Source: Terrimesophilobacter sp044508495
GTDB taxonomy: Bacteria; Actinomycetota; Actinomycetes; Actinomycetales; Microbacteriaceae
Direction of reading: 5' to 3'
Length of the DNA stretch: 10,189 bases
Assembly: GCA_044508495.1 (NCBI GenBank)
Contig: JBIQHP010000077.1
Location: forward strand, 1 to 10,189
Both the position numbers and the translations under genes were made by a program. The notes beneath the pieces were generated by a model, which was not told the origin of the DNA, searched no databases, and saw only the letters and a list, made by a program, of their open reading frames with translations. This document shows positions 1 to 5,511 of this stretch, in pieces; within the stretch, counting starts at the first letter, position 1; each line of letters begins with the position of its first letter.

Positions 1-287
1 TGCTCGGCTGCACGCACTACCCGCTCATGTCGGCGGCCATCCAGTTCGTCATGGGTCGCGAGGTCACCCTCGTCTCGAGCGCCGAGGAGACCGCTAACGA
101 CGTGTACCGCACGCTCGTCGAGCACGAACTGCTGAGGGATGCGGCGTCGCCGCCGAGCTACCGTTTCGAGGCGACCGGCGACAGCAAGACGGAGTTCACG
201 ACCCTGGCCAGGAGATTCCTCGGCCCGGAGGTGTCCGCGGTGCAGCTGGTCGAGACCGGTGCGACGACAGAGGAAGGCATTCGATGA
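1..287 (+). CDS. murI: Glutamate racemase, C-terminal part (5' end outside the window)
   Basis: The reading frame is open from the window edge and ends at TGA 285-287. Its first visible residues, from base 3, are LGCTHYPL, the conserved motif around the second catalytic cysteine of glutamate racemase (Cys codon at 9-11). The family interconverts L- and D-glutamate and supplies D-Glu for peptidoglycan in the cytoplasm. About 95 C-terminal residues are visible, including a segment with SAEETANDVYRTL and a region ending near LVETGATTEEG. Only one catalytic cysteine can be checked because the N-terminal half is missing. The stop overlaps the next start as ATGA (284-287), so murI and rph are probably co-transcribed and translationally coupled. 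An adjacent murI and rph is common in Actinobacteria. Identification is secure from the motif and the neighbour. Confidence 0.93.
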   Translation, partial: LGCTHYPLMSAAIQFVMGREVTLVSSAEETANDVYRTLVEHELLRDAASPPSYRFEATGDSKTEFTTLARRFLGPEVSAVQLVETGATTEEGIR

Positions 288-1012
288 CAGGATCCCGGGC
301 CGACGGACGCGCGGCCGACGAGCTCCGCCCGATCGCGATCGAGCGCGGCTGGAGCGAGCAGGCGGAGGGCAGCGCCCTCATCTCCTTCGGCCGCACGAGG
401 GTGCTGTGCACGGCATCCTTCACCAACGGGGTTCCGCGCTGGATGACCGGCAAGGGCAAGGGCTGGGTCACCGCCGAGTACTCGATGCTGCCGCGCTCCA
501 CGAACGAGCGCATGGACCGCGAGTCGGTCAAGGGCCGCGTCGGAGGCCGTACGCACGAGATCTCACGGCTCGTGGGCCGTTCGCTTCGCGCGGTCGTGGA
601 CATGAAGGCGCTCGGGGAGAACACGCTCGTGATCGACTGCGACGTGCTGCAGGCCGACGGCGGCACGCGCACGGCGGCGATCACCGGCGCCTACGTCGCG
701 CTCGCGGACGCGCTCGAGTGGGGCCGCTCGAAGCAGTTCATCGCCAAGGGCGCGAAGCCGCTCTTCGACAGCGTCGCTGCGGTGAGCGTCGGCATCGTCG
801 ACGGCACCCCGATGCTCGACCTGGCCTACACCGAGGATGTCCGGGCCGAGACCGACATGAACGTCGTCGTGACCGGGCGCGGCCTCTTCGTCGAGGTGCA
901 GGGCACGGCCGAGGGGGCGCCCTTCGACCGCTCGGAACTCGACGCGCTGCTCGACCTCGCCCTCGGCGGCACGGCCTCGCTCGCCGAGTTGCAGGCCGCC
1001 GCCCTCGCCTAA
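284..1012 (+). CDS. rph: Ribonuclease PH (tRNA 3'-end processing, phosphorolytic)
   Basis: A 242-residue protein, normal length for RNase PH (about 240). RNase PH removes nucleotides from the 3' ends of tRNA precursors using phosphate and works as a hexameric ring. Visible family features are the N-terminal R-A-D-G-R segment (residues 5-9), AEGSALISFGRTRVLCTASF (27-46), the RVGGRTHEISRLVGRSLRA helix region (85-103), and the phosphate-binding GGTRT segment (126-130) followed by AAITGAYVAL. The acidic segment with EDVRAETDMNVVVTG (184-198) carries the presumed catalytic aspartates. The ATG start at 284 is supported by AGGAAGG at 271-277, six bases upstream, and by overlap with the murI stop. 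The stop TAA (1010-1012) overlaps the opposing gene's stop (complement of CTA, 1009-1011). The expected downstream partner rdgB is displaced by two inserted genes. Confidence 0.97.
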   Translation: MTGSRADGRAADELRPIAIERGWSEQAEGSALISFGRTRVLCTASFTNGVPRWMTGKGKGWVTAEYSMLPRSTNERMDRESVKGRVGGRTHEISRLVGRSLRAVVDMKALGENTLVIDCDVLQADGGTRTAAITGAYVALADALEWGRSKQFIAKGAKPLFDSVAAVSVGIVDGTPMLDLAYTEDVRAETDMNVVVTGRGLFVEVQGTAEGAPFDRSELDALLDLALGGTASLAELQAAALA

Positions 1013-1626
1013 CCGGGCTCCGGATCCATCGGCGGCATCGTCTCCTCGAGCGGGGCGAAGCGCTGCGGGTGCCTGGTTCCCGCCGCGAACCTGTCACCCA
1101 GGTCGGTGCGCCTGCCGTCGCTTCTCAGGTAGTCGGGCCAGCCATTGGCCTGATGGAAGGCACTCGCCGCGTACAGCAGCGTCGAGGCGACGAACTTCCG
1201 CCGCCACTCCTGAGCGACGAAGATCTGGTGCACGATGCCGGTGCGATACCAGCGAAGCGCTCCGGCCTGGAGCTGGTTGTCGACTCCGGAGGTCGCGAAG
1301 GCGTAGCGGCTGATGATCGTTCCCGGCGCGAAGTGGTGGGTGGCGAAGGCGACCAGGTTCGTCGCGGATGGCGTTGCGACAGGTTCGTCCACGTTCACGT
1401 ACCAGAGCGGGGGCGACTGCTCCTGCAACTCGGGTGCGAGGTCGACGGCGAGGATGCCGCGGTCCGGCTCACGAGTCCGCCAGATCCAGGGAAGGCCGGG
1501 CGCGCCAGCGGATGCGTCGACGACGTCGCCGTCGGCGTGATCGTCGTTCTGGTAGGCCGCGACGATCCAGAGTCCGGAGGGCAGGCGGGACTCGCGCTGA
1601 TACCACACCGTCGATGTCGTTTTCAC
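1009..1626 (-). CDS. Uncharacterised protein with a GNAT-acetyltransferase-like segment
   Basis: A 205-residue protein starting with GTG (1626-1624) and ending with TAG (1011-1009). It has no signal peptide and no membrane segment. Residues 129-160 (TGIVHQIFVAQEWRRKFVAS, then TLLYAASAFHQANGW) have the shape of GNAT motif A: a beta-strand, then an Arg-rich acetyl-CoA pyrophosphate loop, then an amphipathic helix. What follows resembles the usual tail of such domains (SDGRRTDLGDRFA). The loop is aberrant: the consensus R/Q-x-x-G-x-G/A would read R142-R-K-F-V-A147, with Phe in place of Gly. No substrate can be assigned; catalytic activity is uncertain and the GNAT link is inference from pattern alone. 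A weak ribosome site (GAAGG on the minus strand) lies ten bases upstream of the GTG. The gene is convergent with rph and divergent from the LAXTG protein, and shares with the latter a promoter region holding a perfect palindrome. Confidence 0.72.
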   Translation of the reverse strand: MKTTSTVWYQRESRLPSGLWIVAAYQNDDHADGDVVDASAGAPGLPWIWRTREPDRGILAVDLAPELQEQSPPLWYVNVDEPVATPSATNLVAFATHHFAPGTIISRYAFATSGVDNQLQAGALRWYRTGIVHQIFVAQEWRRKFVASTLLYAASAFHQANGWPDYLRSDGRRTDLGDRFAAGTRHPQRFAPLEETMPPMDPEPG

Positions 1627-1650
1627 TGCGGTCGTGCCTTCGCTAGTATG
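1622..1650 (+). promoter_or_regulatory. Candidate sigma-A-type promoter of the LAXTG surface protein
   Basis: TTCACT (1622-1627) and TAGTAT (1645-1650) are separated by 17 bases; each matches four of six consensus positions. Initiation would fall near 1657, inside the 18-bp palindrome, leaving a leader of about 40 bases before the GTG at 1698. The -35 element lies in the first codons of the divergent gene. On the minus strand CATACT (1650-1645) could serve as a -10 for the GNAT-like gene, but no good -35 is visible for it. Moderate to low confidence. Confidence 0.4.
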
Positions 1651-1668
1651 TGAACAAAGCTTTGTTCA
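1651..1668. promoter_or_regulatory. Perfect 18-bp palindrome, probable operator between divergent genes
   Basis: TGAACAAAGCTTTGTTCA is its own reverse complement over all 18 bases and is AT-rich in otherwise GC-rich DNA. It lies between the divergent GNAT-like gene (start 1626) and the LAXTG protein (start 1698), and it overlaps the predicted transcription start of the latter. Length and symmetry suit a dimeric repressor, such as the TetR or MarR type, that could block both directions. No such regulator is encoded in the window, so the binding protein is unknown. There is no U-tract or flanking stem to suggest a terminator. Confidence 0.6.
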
Positions 1669-1697
1669 TGGTAGCCGCGAGCGCCGAAGGGGACCAC

Positions 1698-2612
1698 GTG
1701 AAGACCAGCACAGCGATCGCGTCGGCCTCGGTCGCGGGCATCGGCCTGGCGGCGTTGGCGGCGGCGCCCGCCCAAGCCGCGGATGTCACGACCGACTGTG
1801 CGTCGGTGACCGATCACAACGTGAGCGCGACGGCGCTGGCGGACAACTGGTACATGGACTGCGTACCGCAATACGGTCTGGGAAAGGTGGAGTTCACCGT
1901 CGACTCGAGCATCGACTTCCCTCCCGGGTTCGCACCGCTGAGCGACCCGAGCGTCGGTTCCAGCTCGGCGAACACCGGTCCGGCCGCCACGACCTACTTC
2001 GGGTCGACCTCCACGATTGCCGGATTCACGGCCCTCGAGCAGACCTCGGCGAGCCCGAGGGAGCGCACTTACGAAGGCAGGATGATGTTCGCCATCTCCG
2101 GCGTGAGCGCGATCGACGTCTCCGCATTGCCTGCTGCCTGCGGCGTCGGCCCCTACTCCTACGCCTACCGTGTCGACTATCTTCCGGCGACGGTCACCTT
2201 CACCCAGACGATCGGTGGTGTGGTCTGGACCACGGTGGTCCAGTACACGCCCTCGCCTCTCTACCTCGGGCTCAACTTCATCGATCCCCCCAATCTCAAT
2301 CTCGACCCGACCGCCGCCCTGTGCGCGTCGAGCACCACCGGTACGACGACGGACTGGTTCATCGTCGCAACGGTCCACGCGACGGCCTTCGACGACGTTG
2401 ACGGCTGGCAGGGCAGCATCACTCCATTCCCGATGGCCGACTCGGATCCGGTGGGTCAGCTCGGAACCTTCGCCGCCACGGTTCCGAAGCCCGCCCTGGC
2501 CGATACCGGGACCGACCCTGCCGGCCTCGGATTGGCGGGCGGCCTGAGCATCCTGACCGGTTTCCTGCTCACCGTCCTCTGGCGACGACGCCGGAACCGC
2601 GGCCCGGCGTAA
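1698..2612 (+). CDS. Secreted surface protein with LAXTG sortase sorting signal, function unknown
   Basis: The GTG at 1698 is chosen over an in-frame GTG at 1650 because GAAGGGG (1686-1692) precedes it by five bases and because it places a clean signal peptide at the N-terminus; the upstream start would also lie within the promoter and palindrome. The 304-residue product has a signal peptide (residues 1-27: Lys2, an Ala/Gly-rich core, AQA cleavage site before Ala28). An extracellular region of about 240 residues is rich in Thr, Ser, Asp and Tyr, with four cysteines (34, 55, 148, 209) that could form two disulfides. The end is a classic cell-wall sorting signal: LADTG (267-271), a hydrophobic stretch (about 275-295) and RRRRNR. 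LAXTG is the motif recognised by class E sortases of high-GC Gram-positives, so the protein is probably linked to the wall. I recognise no adhesin or enzyme domain in the ectodomain. No sortase is in the window. Confidence 0.85.
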   Translation: MKTSTAIASASVAGIGLAALAAAPAQAADVTTDCASVTDHNVSATALADNWYMDCVPQYGLGKVEFTVDSSIDFPPGFAPLSDPSVGSSSANTGPAATTYFGSTSTIAGFTALEQTSASPRERTYEGRMMFAISGVSAIDVSALPAACGVGPYSYAYRVDYLPATVTFTQTIGGVVWTTVVQYTPSPLYLGLNFIDPPNLNLDPTAALCASSTTGTTTDWFIVATVHATAFDDVDGWQGSITPFPMADSDPVGQLGTFAATVPKPALADTGTDPAGLGLAGGLSILTGFLLTVLWRRRRNRGPA

Positions 2613-2636
2613 CGTCTCCGCGCATCCAGGCCCCCG

Positions 2637-3263
2637 ATGAAGCTCGTCCTCGCCACCCACAACGCCCACAAGGTCGAGGAGCTGCGTCGCATCCTCGGGC
2701 CGCTCCTCGGAAACGTCGGGTCTAGGGGGCTCGAGATCGTCGGTTATGACGGCCCCGAGCCGGTCGAGGACGGCGAGACCTTCGAGGAGAACGCGCTCAT
2801 CAAGGCGCGCGCGGCCTTCGCGCACACCGGGCTTCCGACGCTCGCCGACGACTCCGGGATCTGCGTCGACGCGCTCGGCGGCGCTCCGGGCATCCACTCG
2901 GCTCGCTATGCCGGCACCCGCGTCGACGCCGACAACGTCGCGCACCTGCTCGAGGAGCTCGCCTCCGTCGGCGCGGATCGCGACGAGGATCGTCGGGCCG
3001 AGTTCTGCTGCGCGGCGGCCTTCGTCATGGACGGGTTCGAGCACGTCGAGCTCGGCGTCTGGACCGGCACGGTGCTGCGCGAGCCGGCCGGCACGAACGG
3101 CTTCGGCTACGACCCGGTGTTCCGCCCGGACGGGTACGAGGTGGCCTCGGCCGAGCTCGCCCCCGAGGAGAAGGATGCGATCAGCCATCGGCGGCGGGCG
3201 TTCACGCAGTTGCTGCCGATCGTCCGAGAGCGCCTGGTGAGATCGACAATCATTCCCGACTGA
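2637..3263 (+). CDS. rdgB: RdgB/HAM1 non-canonical purine NTP pyrophosphatase
   Basis: A 208-residue protein, close to the family norm of about 200. The family hydrolyses ITP, dITP and XTP to the monophosphate plus pyrophosphate and so keeps deaminated purines out of DNA and RNA. Visible signatures are VLATHNAHKVEELRRIL (4-20, with the nucleotide-binding T-x-N-x-x-K), LADDSGICVDALGG (69-82) followed by PGIHSARYAG, GTNGFGYDPVF (152-162), and KDAISHRRRAF (179-189, the SHR motif that contacts the base). All key motifs are intact. The start ATG at 2637 begins exactly at the conserved KLVLATHN strand. The ribosome site is weak (CCAGG region near 2624), so translation may rely on read-through from upstream. 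The usual neighbour rph lies 1.6 kb upstream behind two unrelated genes. A 7-bp hairpin wraps the stop codon. Confidence 0.96.
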   Translation: MKLVLATHNAHKVEELRRILGPLLGNVGSRGLEIVGYDGPEPVEDGETFEENALIKARAAFAHTGLPTLADDSGICVDALGGAPGIHSARYAGTRVDADNVAHLLEELASVGADRDEDRRAEFCCAAAFVMDGFEHVELGVWTGTVLREPAGTNGFGYDPVFRPDGYEVASAELAPEEKDAISHRRRAFTQLLPIVRERLVRSTIIPD

Positions 3264-3270
3264 CGGGAAT
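3252..3270 (+). terminator. Candidate terminator hairpin over the rdgB stop codon
   Basis: ATTCCCG (3252-3258) and CGGGAAT (3264-3270) are perfect 7-bp inverted arms around a five-base loop that holds the rdgB TGA. No T-tract follows, as is common for actinobacterial terminators. It separates rdgB from the independently promoted CDF gene. It could be a transcription stop or a 3'-end stabiliser. Confidence 0.45.
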
Positions 3271-3295
3271 CCCGGCGGAACGACGGGGACACCCG

Positions 3296-3307
3296 TACGG
3301 TGGAAGC
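3296..3307 (+). promoter_or_regulatory. Candidate leaderless promoter (-10 element) of the CDF gene
   Basis: TACGGT (3296-3301) fits the TANNNT -10 pattern and ends six bases before the GTG at 3308, the spacing expected if transcription starts at the first base of the start codon. CCGTACGG (3293-3300), an 8-bp palindrome, overlaps it. GGAAG (3302-3306) sits only one base from the GTG, too close for a normal ribosome site. No convincing -35 hexamer is visible. Confidence 0.42.
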
Positions 3308-4213
3308 GTGAGCCACCATCACCACACGAGCGCGAACCGCACGCGTCTCTCGATCGTGCTCGGCATCGTCGGCGTCGTGCTCGTGGTCGAGGTCGTCGGC
3401 GCGATCCTCACCGGCTCGCTCGCGCTGCTGGCGGATGCCGGCCACATGTTCTCCGACACGATCGGCCTCACGGTCGCGCTCGCCGCCACGATCATCGCCG
3501 CGAAGCCGGCGACCGAGCGCGCGACGTTCGGGTTCCAGCGGGCGGAGGTCTTCGGCGCCCTCGTCAACGGCGGCATCCTGCTGGCCGTCGCGATCGCGGT
3601 CGGCTATCAGGCGATCGCGCGACTCGCGGGGCCTGGCGAGGTCGAGATCCAGAGCCTGCCGATGCTCGTCGTGGCGGCGCTCGGCCTCGCCGCCAACGTC
3701 GTGGCTGCGCTCATCCTGCGCCCGCAGGCCGGCGCCTCGATCAACATGCGCGGCGCCTACCTCGAGGTGCTCGGCGACCTGCTCGGGTCGTTCGCCGCGA
3801 TCGTGGCCGCCGTCGTCATCCTCACGACCGGCTTCATGCCGGCGGATGCGATCGCCTCGCTCGCGATCGCCCTCATGATCGCGCCGCGCGCCGTGCTGCT
3901 GTTACGGGATGCGGTGCGCGTGCTGAGCGAGTCGGTGCCGGTCGATACGAGCGTGGCCGAGATCCGGGCGCATCTGCTCGAGACCCCGGGGGTCGTCGAA
4001 GTGCACGACGTGCACGTCTGGGCGATCACGTCGGGGCATCCGGTGTTCTCGGCGCACGTCGTCGTCGCCGAGGAGGTGTTCGCCGAGCAGGACACCGGTC
4101 GGCTGCTCGACGAGCTCTCCGCCTGCCTCGTCGACCACTTCGACGTCGCCCACTCGACCTTCCAGCTCGAGCCGGCCGAGCACGCGGACCACGAGGAGCA
4201 CTTCCACCGCTGA
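3308..4213 (+). CDS. Cation diffusion facilitator (CDF) family divalent-metal exporter
   Basis: A 301-residue membrane protein of typical CDF length. The family uses proton exchange to export Zn(II) and related cations from the cytoplasm. Six hydrophobic segments are visible at about 14-33, 42-63, 80-103, 117-137, 150-172 and 177-197, followed by a cytoplasmic ferredoxin-like domain with VHDVHVWAITSGHPVFSAHV (232-251). The His-rich N-terminus (MSHHHH) and C-terminus (EHADHEEHFHR) suit metal capture. TM2 carries HMFSD (His46, Asp50), the zinc-type HxxxD half-site. TM5 carries EVLGD (Glu153, Asp157), where the zinc-transporter consensus has HxxxD. The family is secure; zinc is the likeliest substrate from His46, but Glu153 and the adjacent mntH/mntR leave other metals possible. 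Start GTG 3308 follows a leaderless-type promoter. The gene ends 63 bp before mntH and is followed by a hairpin region, so it is probably a separate unit. Confidence 0.93.
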   Translation: MSHHHHTSANRTRLSIVLGIVGVVLVVEVVGAILTGSLALLADAGHMFSDTIGLTVALAATIIAAKPATERATFGFQRAEVFGALVNGGILLAVAIAVGYQAIARLAGPGEVEIQSLPMLVVAALGLAANVVAALILRPQAGASINMRGAYLEVLGDLLGSFAAIVAAVVILTTGFMPADAIASLAIALMIAPRAVLLLRDAVRVLSESVPVDTSVAEIRAHLLETPGVVEVHDVHVWAITSGHPVFSAHVVVAEEVFAEQDTGRLLDELSACLVDHFDVAHSTFQLEPAEHADHEEHFHR

Positions 4214-4216
4214 CGC

Positions 4217-4255
4217 CCCCTCTCCGGCCGAGAGGCCGGCTCGATCCGAGAGGGG
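4217..4255 (+). promoter_or_regulatory. Nested inverted repeats between the CDF gene and mntH (terminator or regulator site)
   Basis: An outer 8-bp pair, CCCCTCTC (4217-4224) and GAGAGGGG (4248-4255), encloses an inner hairpin, CCGGCC (4224-4229), loop GAGA (a GNRA tetraloop), GGCCGG (4234-4239). The two share base 4224, so the outer stem would be 7 bp if both form. CCGAGAGG also occurs twice as a direct repeat (4228-4235 and 4246-4253), 18 bases apart. The inner hairpin is a plausible U-less terminator for the CDF transcript. The right-hand part lies about 10-20 bases upstream of the mntH -10 and might also bind a regulator. Confidence 0.42.
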
Positions 4256-4264
4256 AGTTCGGTG

Positions 4265-4276
4265 TAGGGTTTCGGT
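4265..4276 (+). promoter_or_regulatory. Candidate leaderless promoter (-10 element) of the mntH-mntR operon
   Basis: TAGGGT (4265-4270) matches TANNNT and is followed by exactly six bases before ATG 4277, the same geometry as at the CDF gene. The stretch just before the ATG (TTCGGT) contains no purine-rich ribosome site, which supports leaderless translation. The -35 region (about 4241-4247) has no strong consensus. Confidence 0.5.
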
Positions 4277-4285
4277 ATGCCGAAA
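4270..4285. promoter_or_regulatory. Candidate MntR operator overlapping the mntH start codon
   Basis: TTTCGGTATGCCGAAA is a 16-bp palindrome with seven of eight base pairs symmetric; only T4276/G4279 breaks it. It begins at the last base of the -10 element and spans the predicted start site and codons 1-3 of mntH, an ideal place to block initiation. The operon's second gene encodes an MntR-type dimeric regulator. DtxR/MntR proteins bind palindromes of about this size, so Mn-dependent autoregulation is the natural reading. The assignment is inference from position, symmetry and context. Confidence 0.6.
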
Positions 4286-5503
4286 TCGCGAGAGCGTGTC
4301 ATCCGAAATCACTCGTGGATGCTGCTCGGCCCCGCCTTCGTCGCGGCGATCGCCTACGTCGACCCCGGCAACGTCGCCGCGAATCTCACCGGCGGCGCCC
4401 GCTACGGCTACCTGCTCGTGTGGGTGCTCGTCGCCGCGAACCTCATGGCCGCGATGGTGCAGTACCAGTCGGCGAAGCTCGGTATCGTCACCGGTCGCAC
4501 GATGCCCGAGCTGCTCGGGGAGCGGATGCGCACGGGTCCGCGCCGCGCCTTCTGGGCGCAGGCGGAGCTCGTTGCCGTCGCGACCGACCTCGCCGAGGTC
4601 ATCGGCGGCGCGATCGCCCTCTACCTGCTGTTCGGCGTTCCGCTCTTCCTCGGCGGCCTCATCGTGGGGGCCGTCTCGATGGCCCTCCTCGCGCTCCAGA
4701 GCCGCTTCGGCCAGCGCCCCTTCGAGTCCGTGGTCATCGGCCTGCTCGCGATCATCGCGATCGGCTTCCTCGCCGGCCTCTTCGTGAACCCCCCGGATGG
4801 CGCGGCCATCGCCGGCGGGCTCCTCCCGCGCTTCGACGGCACCGACTCGGTGCTGCTGGCCGCGAGCATGCTGGGCGCGACCGTCATGCCGCACGCGATC
4901 TACGTGCACTCCGCGCTCGCTCGCGACCGACACGGGCAGGCGAACGACTCGACGCGCGCGGGGCTCCTGCGGTCGACGAAGATCGACGTCGTCGTCGCCC
5001 TGGGGCTCGCGGGGCTCGTCAACATCGGGATGCTCCTGCTCGCCGCGGTCAATCTGCGCGGCATCGAGGGCACCGACACGATCGAGGGCGCGCACGCCGC
5101 GATCGAGAGCACGCTCGGGCCCGGCATCGCCCTCGTCTTCGCGATCGGGCTGCTCGCCTCGGGGCTCGCGTCGACCTCGGTGGGCAGCTACGCCGGCGCG
5201 ACCATCATGGCCGGGCTGCTCAAGCGGCGCATCCCGCTCTTCGCCCGGCGGGTCATCACCCTCATCCCGGCCGTCATCATCCTCGCGGTGGGCGTCGACC
5301 CGACCTGGGCGCTCGTGCTGAGCCAGGTGTTCCTGAGCTTCGGGATCCCCTTCGCGCTCGTGCCGCTCCTGCGGCTCACGAGCGACCGCGCGGTCATGGG
5401 GGAGTCGGCGAACAGCCGGGTCGTGCGCTGGGTTCTCGCTACGATCGTCGTGCTGGTGGTCGCGCTCAATCTCGCGCTCATCGTGCTGACCGTGCTGGGC
5501 TAG
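4277..5503 (+). CDS. mntH: Nramp-family Mn(II)/H+ symporter MntH
   Basis: A 408-residue polytopic membrane protein of normal Nramp length with about eleven hydrophobic segments. The family imports Mn(II), and sometimes Fe(II), with protons across the cytoplasmic membrane. The two signature regions are intact: DPGN in TM1 (Asp29, Asn32) and ATVMPH in TM6 (Ala201, Met204, His206), the residues known to coordinate metal in structurally studied Nramps. LAEVIGGAIALYLLFG (105-120) in TM3 and GLASTSVGSYAG (296-307) also fit the family. Met204 favours soft transition metals over Mg or Ca. The ATG at 4277 lies six bases after a -10 element, and its first codons form half of a palindrome. Downstream mntR begins eight bases after the stop, its ribosome site overlapping the mntH TAG, so the two form an operon. 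Manganese as main substrate is inferred from the family and the MntR-type neighbour. Confidence 0.95.
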   Translation: MPKSRERVIRNHSWMLLGPAFVAAIAYVDPGNVAANLTGGARYGYLLVWVLVAANLMAAMVQYQSAKLGIVTGRTMPELLGERMRTGPRRAFWAQAELVAVATDLAEVIGGAIALYLLFGVPLFLGGLIVGAVSMALLALQSRFGQRPFESVVIGLLAIIAIGFLAGLFVNPPDGAAIAGGLLPRFDGTDSVLLAASMLGATVMPHAIYVHSALARDRHGQANDSTRAGLLRSTKIDVVVALGLAGLVNIGMLLLAAVNLRGIEGTDTIEGAHAAIESTLGPGIALVFAIGLLASGLASTSVGSYAGATIMAGLLKRRIPLFARRVITLIPAVIILAVGVDPTWALVLSQVFLSFGIPFALVPLLRLTSDRAVMGESANSRVVRWVLATIVVLVVALNLALIVLTVLG

Positions 5504-5511
5504 GAGGCGCC

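Noticed and set aside
1650..1697. Earlier GTG start (1650) for the LAXTG protein
   Set aside because: It would add 16 residues before the signal peptide, lies within the promoter and palindrome and has no ribosome site. GTG 1698 has GAAGGGG at good spacing.
1623..3188. Long minus-strand open frame (521 codons) opposite the LAXTG gene and rdgB
   Set aside because: Low-complexity Arg/Gly/Val/Glu composition without domains. It lies antisense to two genes with clear family or export signals and is explained by third-position GC bias.
4315..5511. In-frame upstream extension of mntR through mntH
   Set aside because: The extension is Arg-rich shadow sequence of mntH. The true start at GTG 5512 has AGGAGG four bases upstream and leads straight into the winged-helix domain.
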